Origin: Glutamicibacter sp. JL.03c | Lineage (GTDB): Bacteria; Actinomycetota; Actinomycetes; Actinomycetales; Micrococcaceae | NCBI RefSeq assembly: GCF_025854375.1 | Contig: NZ_CP107575.1 | Coordinates: 2,418,001-2,482,000 of the forward strand | Reading direction: 5' to 3' | DNA: 64,000 bases | In this document: piece after piece, positions 1-9,619 of the stretch | Layout: every line of letters starts with the position of its first letter | How positions within the stretch are numbered: the stretch's first letter is position 1 | Position numbers and translations under genes: made by a program | The notes under the pieces: model-generated | The model's database searches: none | What the model was told of the DNA's origin: nothing | What the model saw: the letters and a program-made list of their open reading frames with translations, nothing else

Positions 1-471
1 GCTTCAGTCCATCAATTCCCAGCGTTCAGCCCTTCCCTGCCTCCCTCATCAACCACAACGGGTCTCGGGCAAACGATCGGGTTCCTCACCCGACGCGATT
101 CCCAGGCAGGTACTATGACCTCTGCTGACTTCTGCCCCATCAGTATCTGACCTCACGACCAGAACCGCCCCACCCGTCCAAGGACTGGTGGTGCACTGGG
201 ACAGACCTCCCCAGATAAGAACATTCACTTTCACCCTGCGCCTGCCACATTTACACACCTGCCGTTTTGATGGAGCGGGCTTCACCATCTCTTGCTGGCT
301 TACCCCGACAAACATGCCTTATATGTGATTCGTGTTCCTCAGTGCAGAGGTTTGCCTCCGGCTTCCTTCCCACCCCACCTCGCGGTGACGCAGTTGCCTT
401 CAGCTAAGCCTTAAACCACCTTCTCGGCCAGAGGACTTTCACCTCCAAGTAAATGCCCATGCTGGGCGTAC
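1..471 (-). mobile_element. Group II intron, 5' portion (cut by window edge)
   Basis: These 471 bases match 18475-18945, the 5' part of the complete intron in this window, with no difference that I found by eye. On the minus strand the element starts with GTACGCCCAGC and continues through the RNA domains that precede the reverse transcriptase gene. The window ends one base before the RT start codon, so the RT and 3' end would lie to the left. It is inserted directly after the T-tract of the tuf terminator. The two copies stop matching exactly at 471/472, which fixes the 5' intron boundary. Confidence 0.88.
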
Positions 472-510
472 AAAAAATTCCCCCAGCACTGCATTAGTGC
501 TGGGGGAATT
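472..510 (-). terminator. Intrinsic terminator of tuf
   Basis: A perfect 15-bp stem (476-490 with 496-510) and five-base loop are followed on the minus strand by six T residues (472-477). It lies 37 bases after the tuf stop codon. The group II intron begins at the base following the T-tract. Confidence 0.92.
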
Positions 511-546
511 CTCAGATCTCTATGGATCTAAATCATCAAGTAATGA

Positions 547-1737
547 CTACTTGGTGATCGAGGTGACCTTGCCCGAACCAACGGTGCGGCCGCCTTCGCG
601 AATTGCGAAGCCGAGGCCCTCTTCCATAGCGATTGGCTGGATCAGCTCAACCGACATTTCGGTGTTGTCGCCAGGCATAACCATTTCGGTGCCCTCTGGG
701 AGGGTGATAACGCCGGTAACGTCGGTGGTGCGGAAGTAGAACTGCGGACGGTAGTTCGAGTAGAACGGGTTGTGACGTCCGCCTTCGTCCTTCGACAGGA
801 TGTAGACGTTAGCTTCGAAGTTGGTGTGTGGGGTGATGGAGCCTGGGGCTACAACAACCTGGCCACGCTCAACGTCGTCGCGCTTCAGACCGCGAAGCAG
901 CAGACCACAGTTCTCGCCTGCCCATGCTTCGTCGAGCTGCTTGTGGAACATCTCGATACCGGTAACGGTGGTCTTCTGGATTGGGCGGATGCCAACAATC
1001 TCAACTTCCGAGTTGATGGCAAGGGTGCCACGCTCGGCGCGACCGGTAACAACGGTACCGCGACCGGTGATGGTGAAGACATCCTCGATAGGCATCAGGA
1101 ATGGCTTGTCACGGTCACGTACTGGGTCTGGAATGAAGGTGTCGACAGCTTCCATCAGTTCCTCAACAGCTGCAACCCACTTCTCGTCGCCTTCCAGAGC
1201 CTTCAGGCCGGAAACGCGAACAACTGGTGCGTCGTCGCCATCGAAGCCCTGGGAGGACAGAAGTTCGCGAACTTCCATCTCCACGAGCTCGAGCAGCTCT
1301 TCGTCATCAACCATGTCAGACTTGTTCAGTGCGACCATCAGGGTAGGAACACCAACCTGGCGGGCCAGCAGAACGTGCTCGCGGGTCTGAGCCATTGGAC
1401 CATCGGTAGCAGCAACCACGAGGATTGCGCCGTCCATCTGAGCAGCACCGGTGATCATGTTCTTGACATAGTCAGCGTGGCCTGGAGCGTCAACGTGTGC
1501 GTAGTGGCGCTTTTCGGTCTGGTACTCAATGTGCGAGATATTGATGGTAATACCGCGCTGGCGCTCTTCTGGAGCCGAGTCGATGTTAGCGAAGTCGCGC
1601 TTTTCGTTCAGGTCTGGGTACTTGTCAGCCAGAACCTTGGAGATAGCTGCGGTCAGAGTGGTCTTACCGTGGTCAACGTGACCGATGGTACCAATGTTGA
1701 CGTGCGGCTTGTTGCGCTCGAACTTTGCCTTTGCCAC
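547..1737 (-). CDS. tuf: Elongation factor Tu
   Basis: This 396-residue GTPase delivers aminoacyl-tRNA to the ribosomal A site. The P-loop GHVDHGKT is near residue 19, DAPGH near 81 and NKSD near 138, followed by the two beta-barrel domains typical of EF-Tu. Length is normal for the family. The start is ATG with a strong AGGAGG ribosome-binding site about seven bases upstream. It is the last gene of the rpsL-rpsG-fusA-tuf group. It is separated from fusA by 241 bases that contain a hairpin and a possible internal promoter. It is terminated at 472-510, where an intron has landed. Confidence 0.99.
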   Translation of the reverse strand: MAKAKFERNKPHVNIGTIGHVDHGKTTLTAAISKVLADKYPDLNEKRDFANIDSAPEERQRGITINISHIEYQTEKRHYAHVDAPGHADYVKNMITGAAQMDGAILVVAATDGPMAQTREHVLLARQVGVPTLMVALNKSDMVDDEELLELVEMEVRELLSSQGFDGDDAPVVRVSGLKALEGDEKWVAAVEELMEAVDTFIPDPVRDRDKPFLMPIEDVFTITGRGTVVTGRAERGTLAINSEVEIVGIRPIQKTTVTGIEMFHKQLDEAWAGENCGLLLRGLKRDDVERGQVVVAPGSITPHTNFEANVYILSKDEGGRHNPFYSNYRPQFYFRTTDVTGVITLPEGTEMVMPGDNTEMSVELIQPIAMEEGLGFAIREGGRTVGSGKVTSITK

Positions 1738-1892
1738 AAGTTCCTCCTAGAAACATTTACAGAAGACTTTTTTCGTCTGCGCGGTTCGCAAACGAACTTC
1801 AAACAGTCTACTGGGGGCGTTGATAATTTTGGAAATTTCGGTCCTCTGCGGGCCCTGCATGTGATGCAAATCCCTCGTTGGCCGTTTGCGGG

Positions 1893-1919
1893 GCCGGCCT
1901 CAATGGCGTTGAAGCCGGC
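1893..1919 (-). other. fusA-tuf intercistronic hairpin
   Basis: An imperfect inverted repeat (10 of 11 pairs, five-base loop) lies between fusA and tuf. No T-tract follows on the minus strand, so it is more likely an RNA processing or stability element than a terminator. Further downstream, about 75 bases before the tuf start, the minus strand shows a TAGACT motif that could be the -10 element of a tuf promoter. Confidence 0.45.
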
Positions 1920-1978
1920 TCCGCGATCGGCCACTTCCCCACAATGGGGGTCACGGCCAAGTTTTGGTTCCGAGACGG

Positions 1979-4093
1979 TTACTCGCCGCGGGACTTCTGA
2001 ACGATCTCGTCGGCAACTGCCTTCGGGACCTCAGAGTAGCTGTCGAAGGTCATCGAGTAAACTGCACGACCCTGGGTCTTCGAACGCAGGTCACCAATGT
2101 AACCAAACATCTCAGACAGTGGAACGCCAGCCTTGATGACCTTGACGCCTGCAGCGTCGGACATCTCGGTGATCGAGCCACGGCGGGAGTTCAGGTCGCC
2201 GATAACGTCGCCCATGTACTCTTCCGGGGTACGAACTTCAACGCTCATCAGTGGTTCGAGCAGAACAGGGTTAGCGCGGCGTGCGCCTTCCTTGAATACC
2301 TGCGAACCAGCGATCTTGAACGCCATTTCCGAGGAGTCAACATCGTGGTATGCACCATCGATGAGGGTAGCCTTCACGCCAACCAGTGGGTAGCCGGCCA
2401 GGATGCCGTACTGCATTGCTTCCTGGATACCAGCGTCAACGGATGGGATGTATTCACGAGGCACACGACCACCGGTTACGGCGTTCTTGAACTCGTAGGT
2501 TACGCCATCGACAACTTCCAGAGGCTCGAACGAGACCTGGACCTTTGCGAACTGACCCGAACCACCGGTCTGCTTCTTGTGGGTGAAGTCAACCTTCTCC
2601 ACAGCCTTCTTGATGGTTTCGCGGTATGCAACCTGTGGCTTACCAACGTTTGCTTCCACGCGGAATTCGCGCTTCATGCGGTCAACCAGGATGTCGAGGT
2701 GAAGCTCGCCCATGCCGCCGATTTCGGTCTGGCCGGTGTCTTCGTTCAACGAAACGGTGAAGGTTGGATCTTCTGCGGACAGCTTCTGGATAGCGGTCGA
2801 CAGCTTCTCCTGGTCACCCTTGGTCTTTGGTTCGATAGCCACGAAGATCACTGGATCTGGGAAGCTCATCGATTCAAGAACGATTGGGTTAGCTGGATCG
2901 CAAAGGGTATCACCGGTGGTGGTATCCTTCAGGCCGATCACGGCGTAGATGTGACCTGCGTGGATCTCTTCTACCGGATTCTCCTTGTTGGAGTGCATCT
3001 GGAAGAGCTTGCCAACGCGTTCCTTCTTCTGCTTGGTGGAGTTCAGCAGCTGAGCGCCAGACTCTACCTTGCCGGAGTAAACGCGGATGAAGTTGAGCTG
3101 ACCGAAGAATGGGTGAGCAGCAATCTTGAAAGCCAGTGCCGAGAATGGTGCATCCTCGGAAGGCTCGCGGGTGAGCTCGATTTCTTCGTTCTTTGGATCG
3201 TGACCGACCATTGCGCCAACATCCAGTGGGGATGGCAGGTATTCAATCACAGCGTCGAGCATTGGCTGCACGCCGCGGTTTTTGAAGGCCGAACCACAGA
3301 ATACCGGGTAAGCTTCGGAGTTCACGGTCAGCTTGCGGATGCCAGCCTTGAGTTCCTCGATGGTGATTTCTTCACCTTCGAGGTACTTCTCCATGAGCTC
3401 TTCGGAAGCCTCGGCAACATCTTCAACCAGCTTGGCGCGGTACTCTTCAGCACGCTCGACCAGGTCGGCAGGGATTTCGCGGGTTTCGTAAGCAGCACCC
3501 ATGGTGACGTCGCCCTTGGCGTCGCCTTCCCAGACGAATGCCTTCATGCTCAGCAGGTCTACAACGCCGGTGAACTCGGACTCGGAACCGATTGGCAGCT
3601 GCATAACCAGCGGCTTGGCACCAAGGCGCTTGACGATGGTTTCTACGGTGAAGTAGAAGTCAGCGCCCAGCTTGTCCATCTTGTTGACGAAGCAGATACG
3701 AGGAACGTCGTACTTGTCAGCCTGGCGCCAAACGGTCTCAGACTGAGGCTCAACGCCTTCCTTGCCATCGAACACGGCAACGGCGCCATCGAGCACGCGC
3801 AGCGAGCGCTCCACCTCAACGGTGAAGTCAACGTGGCCTGGGGTATCGATGATGTTGATCTGGTTCTTGTTCCAGAAGCAAGTCACGGCCGCGGAGGTAA
3901 TGGTGATACCGCGTTCCTTTTCCTGCTCCATCCAGTCGGTGGTCGACGCACCGTCGTGGGTCTCACCGAGCTTGTGGTTCACACCCGTGTAGAAAAGGAT
4001 GCGCTCAGTAGTAGTGGTCTTACCGGCATCGATGTGGGCCATGATGCCGATATTGCGGACCTTGTTCAGGTCAGTAAGCACGTCCTGTGCCAC
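1979..4093 (-). CDS. fusA: Elongation factor G
   Basis: The 704-residue translocation GTPase catalyses ribosome translocation and, with ribosome recycling factor, ribosome recycling. The P-loop AHIDAGKTT is near residue 19, DTPGH near 85 and [10 protein letters not shown] near 140. The later domains carry normal EF-G sequence such as GGMGELHLD and the C-terminal FGYIGDLRS stretch. Length matches bacterial EF-G. It follows rpsG by 69 bases on the same strand and so belongs to the str operon. Nothing indicates truncation. Confidence 0.99.
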   Translation of the reverse strand: MAQDVLTDLNKVRNIGIMAHIDAGKTTTTERILFYTGVNHKLGETHDGASTTDWMEQEKERGITITSAAVTCFWNKNQINIIDTPGHVDFTVEVERSLRVLDGAVAVFDGKEGVEPQSETVWRQADKYDVPRICFVNKMDKLGADFYFTVETIVKRLGAKPLVMQLPIGSESEFTGVVDLLSMKAFVWEGDAKGDVTMGAAYETREIPADLVERAEEYRAKLVEDVAEASEELMEKYLEGEEITIEELKAGIRKLTVNSEAYPVFCGSAFKNRGVQPMLDAVIEYLPSPLDVGAMVGHDPKNEEIELTREPSEDAPFSALAFKIAAHPFFGQLNFIRVYSGKVESGAQLLNSTKQKKERVGKLFQMHSNKENPVEEIHAGHIYAVIGLKDTTTGDTLCDPANPIVLESMSFPDPVIFVAIEPKTKGDQEKLSTAIQKLSAEDPTFTVSLNEDTGQTEIGGMGELHLDILVDRMKREFRVEANVGKPQVAYRETIKKAVEKVDFTHKKQTGGSGQFAKVQVSFEPLEVVDGVTYEFKNAVTGGRVPREYIPSVDAGIQEAMQYGILAGYPLVGVKATLIDGAYHDVDSSEMAFKIAGSQVFKEGARRANPVLLEPLMSVEVRTPEEYMGDVIGDLNSRRGSITEMSDAAGVKVIKAGVPLSEMFGYIGDLRSKTQGRAVYSMTFDSYSEVPKAVADEIVQKSRGE

Positions 4094-4162
4094 GTTGTCT
4101 CCCTAAAAGGTGAGGCGAGAACTGCTGGGCATCGGTTGATGCCCAGCACGTTCAAGCATTTC

Positions 4163-4632
4163 TTACCAGCGGTAGTGTGCGAAGGCCTTGTTGGACTCGG
4201 CCATCTTGTGAGTGTCTTCGCGACGCTTCACAGCGGCACCCAGACCGTTCGATGCGTCCAGGATCTCGTTCATCAAACGTTCGATCATGGTCTTCTCGCG
4301 GCGAGCCTTCGAGTAGCCAACCAGCCAGCGCAGAGCCAATGCAGTTGCACGGCCTGGCTTTACCTCTACAGGAACCTGGTAGGTCGCGCCACCGACACGG
4401 CGGGAACGAACCTCAAGGGCTGGGCGGATGTTATCCATAGCCTTCTTGAGAGTCGAAACAGCGTCGGTACCGGACTTTGCAGCGGCACCTTCGAGTGCAC
4501 CGTAAACAATGCGCTCTGCAGTGGACTTCTTGCCGTCTACGAGAACCTTGTTGATCAGCTGGGTGACCAATGGGGATTCGAAGACTGGATCAGAAACTAG
4601 TGGGCGCTTTGGCGCCGGACCCTTACGAGGCA

Positions 4633-4633
<1 letters not shown>
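4163..4633 (-). CDS. rpsG: 30S ribosomal protein S7
   Basis: This 156-residue primary 16S rRNA-binding protein nucleates assembly of the 30S head. The start [10 protein letters not shown] and the core motifs [12 protein letters not shown] and [17 protein letters not shown] are typical. Its ATG overlaps the rpsL stop codon by one base (TAATG), so translation is probably coupled to rpsL. Length is the actinobacterial norm. Confidence 0.99.
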
Positions 4634-5007
<374 letters not shown>

Positions 5008-5563
5008 TTTCGTGTCCTTCCATTGTCTAAGTTTGTCGGCACCACGTCATAAGCACTTTTGCCTAGTAGAGTTTCGGTGCTTCCTTCGTGGAGCTAGCTG
5101 CTTGCTTTACCGCTCAACCAGGATCAAAAAGTCCCTAGGCGTGCGAAAGTGTGGCATTCGTTGCGCAACCTACCCGCAACCCGGACTGTGTCCATTTTGC
5201 CACACATAAAACAATTGGTTTCAGTCTAGCATGAATCCTCCGGCCCACCATCTCCAGTAACCGAAATCACCGTCGCACCGCTGATTCCGCCTGGTGTGGA
5301 ACCAGGCTTGCAGTCTCGCAGAGGCAGACTATCGCCACCAACTGAACGGTATCCGGCCCGCAGGTGACCAGCCCCTGAACCTGAGGTGGCGCCTGCAGTT
5401 CGACGAGTTCGAACCCATGCTTGAGAGTTAGTCTCCAGTGGTTTTATCACCCAGAGGACTTTCCCACTAGTTTCTTACCCTTTGACCGTGCCACTCCCCC
5501 GCCGTCACCCAGCATCTGGGCACCGGTCGGCGGTCGGCGGGCCGGCAACAAAGCGGTTAAACG
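5008..5563 (-). promoter_or_regulatory. str-operon leader/promoter region without a gene
   Basis: More than 550 bases separate rpsL from the rpoC terminator. On the minus strand there is an extended -10-like element TGCTAGACT (5223-5231), which would give a leader of roughly 210 bases before rpsL. No good -35 hexamer is visible. Open frames here lack ribosome-binding sites and recognisable protein sequence, so I annotate no gene. Confidence 0.4.
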
Positions 5564-5603
5564 CCCGACGCCTGCCCACACATTGGTGTGGGCAGGCGTC
5601 GGG
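5564..5603 (-). terminator. Terminator of the rpoBC operon
   Basis: A perfect 18-bp stem with a four-base ATTG loop lies 28 bases beyond the rpoC stop codon. The T-run on the minus strand is weak (CGTTTAA), but the stem is very stable and the position is right for the end of rpoBC. Confidence 0.8.
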
Positions 5604-5631
5604 TCAACTACCTAGCGGCGTTCAATCCGGT

Positions 5632-8600
5632 TTAGCGGAAGTCCGAACCGTGGTCGTAGTCGTCCATCGAGATGGCACGGAATTCAGGCGACAGCCCGCC
5701 GTCCAATGCATCGTCGTACAGACCCGAGGAGAAGGCCGAGGTGCCGGTGAACAAAGTTGCCTTTGCTTCATCGGTTGGCTCGACGTTGACCTGGGTGTAG
5801 CGATCCAGACCGGTACCGGCCGGGATCAGCTTACCGATGATCACGTTCTCCTTCAGACCGCGCAGCGGATCTTCCTTGCCTTCCATCGCAGCCTGGGTCA
5901 GGACGCGAGTGGTTTCCTGGAAGGAAGCAGCCGACAGCCACGAGTCCGTAGCCAGCGATGCCTTGGTAATACCCATCATCTCGTCACGGCCGGCAGCTGG
6001 ACGCTTACCTTCGGTGACAGCCTTGCGGTTCGCAGCGGTGAAGCGGGAACGGTCAGCCAACTCGCCTGGCAGCAAGTCGGTTTCGCCGGACTCGATCACG
6101 GTGACGCGACGCAGCATCTGGCGGACGATGACTTCCACGTGCTTATCGTGGATGCCTACACCCTGGGACTGGTACACGTCCTGGACCTCGCGGACCAGGA
6201 ACTTCTGTGCCTCACGAGGGCCGAGGACTCGAAGAACCTGCTTCGGATCCAAGGTACCGGAAGTGAGCTGGGTACCGGCAACGATGTTCTGGCCTTCCTC
6301 GACCAGCAGGCGAGCACGACGCAGAACCGGGTAGGCCTGCTTCTCGTCGCCGTTGTCCGGGGTAACCACAACGCGCAGCTGCTTCTCGTCGTCCTCGATC
6401 GACACGCGACCGGTGACCTCGGACATCGGAGCCACACCCTTTGGGGTACGAGCTTCGAACAATTCCTGAATACGAGGCAGACCCTGGGTGATATCGTCAG
6501 CCGACGCTACACCACCGGTGTGGAAGGTACGCATGGTCAGCTGGGTACCGGGCTCGCCGATGGACTGTGCGGCGATAATGCCGACAGCCTCGCCGATGTC
6601 CACGGTCTTGCCGCTGGCCAGCGAACGGCCGTAGCACAGTGCACAGGTTCCGACAGCCGAGTCACAGGTCAGTACGGAGCGGACGCGGATTTCATCCACG
6701 CCTGCGTTGTACAGGGAATCGATCAGAACGTCGCCCACATCGGAACCGGCGGTTGCCAGTACGTTGCCTTCGGCGTCCTTGACGTCGGCAGCCAGCGTAC
6801 GGGTGTAAGCCGAGTTCTCAACGGTTTCGTGCTTGACGCGGATGCCAGCGGAGTTATCCGCAATGGCAACGGTCAAGCCGCGCTTGGTACCGCAGTCCTC
6901 TTCGCGGACGATAACGTCCTGCGAAACGTCGACCAGACGACGGGTCAGGTAACCCGAGTTTGCGGTCTTCAGTGCGGTATCGGCCAGACCCTTGCGGGCA
7001 CCGTGGGTTGCAATGAAGTACTCCAGAACCGACAGGCCTTCACGGTAGGAAGACTTGATCGGACGAGGAATAATTTCACCCTTAGGGTTGGACACCAGGC
7101 CACGGATACCGGCAATCTGACGCAATTGCAGGTAGTTACCACGGGCCTTGGAAGTCACCATTCGGTTAATGGTGTTCAGCTCTTCCATGCCGTTCTTCAT
7201 GGCCTCGGCAACCTCATCGGTAGCCTTGGTCCAGATGTCGATCAGGTCCTGGCGACGTTCGGTATCTGCAATCAGGCCCTTGTCGTAGGAAGCCTGGACC
7301 TTGGCGGCACGCTCTTCGTATGGCGCAAGGATTGCGGCCTTGTCCATATTCGAGGTGATATCCGAGATGGCCACGGTGACGCCCGAACGGGTAGCCCAGT
7401 AGAAACCGGCATCCTTCAGGTTATCCAAGGTAGCTGCCGCGATGACCTTCGGGTAGCGCTCAGCCAGATCGTTGACGATCTCCGAGAGTGCATCCTTGCC
7501 GGCCACGCGGGCAACCCATGGGTAATCCTCAGGCAGGGTGTCGTTGAACAGCACCTGGCCCAGCGAGGTCTCCAGCAGTGCGTCGGTGCCTGGCTCCCAG
7601 CCTTCCGGAGCAGGCTGCTCGTCAGAAGGAACGAAGTTCGGCACGCGAACCTTGATCGGTGCATTCAAGTGCAGCTCGCCACGGTCCTTGGCCATGATGG
7701 CCTCGGAGATGGTGGAGAACACGCGACCTGCGCCGATCTCGTTGGCACGCTTGGTGGTCAAGTGGTGCAGGCCGATGATCATATCCTGCGAAGGCAATGC
7801 CACTGGACGGCCATCGGAAGGCTTCAAGATGTTGTGCGAGGACAGCATCAAGATACGGGCTTCAGCCTGTGCCTCGGGGCTCAGCGGCAGGTGAACTGCC
7901 ATCTGGTCGCCGTCGAAGTCAGCGTTGAATGCGCCACAAACCAATGGGTGCAGCTGCAGGGCCTTGCCTTCAACCAGCTGTGGTTCGAAGGCCTGGATAC
8001 CCAAACGGTGCAGGGTTGGTGCACGGTTGAGCAATACCGGGTGCTCGGTGATGATCTCTTCGAGAACGTCCCAGACCTGAGGGCGGTAGCGCTCGACCAT
8101 GCGCTTTGCCGACTTGATGTTCTGTGCGTGGTTGAGGTCAACCAGGCGCTTCATCACGAACGGCTTGAACAGCTCCAGGGCCATCTGCTTAGGCAGACCG
8201 CACTGGTGCAGCTTCAGCTGCGGGCCGACCACGATGACCGAACGGCCGGAGTAGTCGACGCGCTTACCCAAAAGGTTCTGGCGGAAACGACCCTGCTTGC
8301 CCTTGAGCATGTCGCTCAGGGACTTCAGCGGACGGTTGCCCGGCCCGGTGACCGGACGGCCACGGCGGCCGTTGTCGAACAGCGAGTCGACAGCTTCCTG
8401 CATCATGCGCTTTTCGTTGTTCACGATGATCTCAGGTGCACCAAGATCAAGCAGGCGCTTGAGGCGGTTGTTGCGGTTGATCACGCGGCGGTACAGGTCG
8501 TTCAGGTCCGAGGTGGCGAAACGGCCACCGTCGAGCTGGACCATTGGGCGCAGTTCTGGCGGGATCACTGGAACGGCGTCGAGCACCATGCCCTGTGGCG

Positions 8601-9522
8601 AGTTGCCATTGGCCAGGAATGCGTTGACGACCTTCAGGCGCTTGAGGGCGCGGGCCTTCTTCTGGCCCTTGCCGTTCTCGATGACGGTCTTCAGCTCTTC
8701 AGCCTCAGCAGCCAGGTCGAAGTTCTCCAGGCGCTTCTGGATCGCTTCTGCACCCATGGAGCCCTCGAAGTACAGTCCGTACTTCTCGCGCATGGTGCGG
8801 TACAGGCCTTCGTCGCCTTCAAGGTCAGCGACCTTCAGGTTCTTGAAGCGCTCCCATACTGCACGCAGGCGCTCGGCCTCGGCCTTGGCTCGCTTGTCGA
8901 TCTGCAGCACAGTCTTCTCGGCCAGGGTGCGTGCCTTGTTCAGCTCGGCGTTCTTGGCGCCGTCTGCTTCCAGACGCTCCAGCTCCGCTTCCAGGTCGGC
9001 TGCAGCGGCCTTCTTGTCGGCTTCGGCATTGGTTGCCAGGTTGCGCAGTTCCAGATCGTGCTGGGCCTGCAGGTTAGGCATTTCAGCGTGGCGACGGTCT
9101 TCGTTCACGCTGGTGATCATGTAGGCAGCGAAGTAGATGACCTTTTCGAGGTCCTTCGGAGCCAGATCAAGCAGGTAGCCCAAGCGCGATGGAACGCCCT
9201 TGAAGTACCAGATGTGGGTCACTGGAGCAGCAAGCTCGATGTGGCCCATGCGCTCACGACGAACGTTCGCACGGGTCACCTCTACGCCACAACGCTCGCA
9301 GATGATGCCCTTGAAGCGCACGCGCTTGTACTTGCCGCAGTAGCATTCCCAATCGCGGGAAGGGCCGAAGATCTTTTCGCAGAAAAGACCGTCCTTCTCC
9401 GGCTTCAGGGTGCGGTAGTTAATGGTTTCCGGCTTCTTGACCTCGCCGTAGCTCCATCCACGGATTTCTTCCGCGGTGGCAAGGTTGATTCGCATGAGGC
9501 CGAATGAGGAATCGCTGGACAT
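5632..9522 (-). CDS. rpoC: DNA-directed RNA polymerase subunit beta'
   Basis: The 1296-residue beta' subunit carries the catalytic magnesium motif [12 protein letters not shown]. An N-terminal zinc site is visible (CYCGKYKR and CERCGVEVT). The second zinc site is CDSAVGTC with CALCYG. The trigger-loop/bridge region contains [13 protein letters not shown]. Length is normal for actinobacteria. The ATG start follows a GAGAAAAGGACC ribosome-binding site. It lies 97 bases after rpoB, with a stable hairpin in the gap. Confidence 0.99.
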   Translation of the reverse strand: MSSDSSFGLMRINLATAEEIRGWSYGEVKKPETINYRTLKPEKDGLFCEKIFGPSRDWECYCGKYKRVRFKGIICERCGVEVTRANVRRERMGHIELAAPVTHIWYFKGVPSRLGYLLDLAPKDLEKVIYFAAYMITSVNEDRRHAEMPNLQAQHDLELRNLATNAEADKKAAAADLEAELERLEADGAKNAELNKARTLAEKTVLQIDKRAKAEAERLRAVWERFKNLKVADLEGDEGLYRTMREKYGLYFEGSMGAEAIQKRLENFDLAAEAEELKTVIENGKGQKKARALKRLKVVNAFLANGNSPQGMVLDAVPVIPPELRPMVQLDGGRFATSDLNDLYRRVINRNNRLKRLLDLGAPEIIVNNEKRMMQEAVDSLFDNGRRGRPVTGPGNRPLKSLSDMLKGKQGRFRQNLLGKRVDYSGRSVIVVGPQLKLHQCGLPKQMALELFKPFVMKRLVDLNHAQNIKSAKRMVERYRPQVWDVLEEIITEHPVLLNRAPTLHRLGIQAFEPQLVEGKALQLHPLVCGAFNADFDGDQMAVHLPLSPEAQAEARILMLSSHNILKPSDGRPVALPSQDMIIGLHHLTTKRANEIGAGRVFSTISEAIMAKDRGELHLNAPIKVRVPNFVPSDEQPAPEGWEPGTDALLETSLGQVLFNDTLPEDYPWVARVAGKDALSEIVNDLAERYPKVIAAATLDNLKDAGFYWATRSGVTVAISDITSNMDKAAILAPYEERAAKVQASYDKGLIADTERRQDLIDIWTKATDEVAEAMKNGMEELNTINRMVTSKARGNYLQLRQIAGIRGLVSNPKGEIIPRPIKSSYREGLSVLEYFIATHGARKGLADTALKTANSGYLTRRLVDVSQDVIVREEDCGTKRGLTVAIADNSAGIRVKHETVENSAYTRTLAADVKDAEGNVLATAGSDVGDVLIDSLYNAGVDEIRVRSVLTCDSAVGTCALCYGRSLASGKTVDIGEAVGIIAAQSIGEPGTQLTMRTFHTGGVASADDITQGLPRIQELFEARTPKGVAPMSEVTGRVSIEDDEKQLRVVVTPDNGDEKQAYPVLRRARLLVEEGQNIVAGTQLTSGTLDPKQVLRVLGPREAQKFLVREVQDVYQSQGVGIHDKHVEVIVRQMLRRVTVIESGETDLLPGELADRSRFTAANRKAVTEGKRPAAGRDEMMGITKASLATDSWLSAASFQETTRVLTQAAMEGKEDPLRGLKENVIIGKLIPAGTGLDRYTQVNVEPTDEAKATLFTGTSAFSSGLYDDALDGGLSPEFRAISMDDYDHGSDFR

Positions 9523-9584
9523 ATGGTCCTTTTCTCTCTTCTGTGGTGTCTGAAGTCGATACGAATGAGGGTTGGATTCTCCGC

Positions 9585-9612
9585 CGCTGCCTGCAGCATC
9601 CTGCAGGCAGCG
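9585..9612 (-). other. rpoB-rpoC intercistronic hairpin
   Basis: A perfect 12-bp stem with a CATC loop sits eight bases after the rpoB stop codon. On the minus strand it is followed by GCGGAGAATCC and not by a T-tract, so termination is unlikely. An RNase-processing or RNA-stability role is plausible. Confidence 0.55.
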
Positions 9613-9619
9613 CGTCGAA

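Noticed and set aside
49-315. 88-codon open frame inside the left intron copy (and again at 18523-18789)
   Set aside because: It lies in the structured RNA part upstream of the RT gene, has no recognisable protein sequence, and is identical in both copies simply because the introns are identical.
1964-4600. Very long open frame on the plus strand opposite fusA and rpsG
   Set aside because: It is an antisense shadow created by strong GC-rich codon bias; the translation has no domain-like sequence and the minus-strand genes are certain.
5226-5450. 74-codon minus-strand frame upstream of rpsL
   Set aside because: Low-complexity Gly/Ser/Arg composition, no convincing ribosome-binding site, and it overlaps the probable str-operon promoter.
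5482-9507. 1341-codon plus-strand frame opposite rpoC, and a similar one opposite rpoB (9860-13189)
   Set aside because: Antisense shadows of rpoC and rpoB; no ribosome-binding sites or recognisable motifs.
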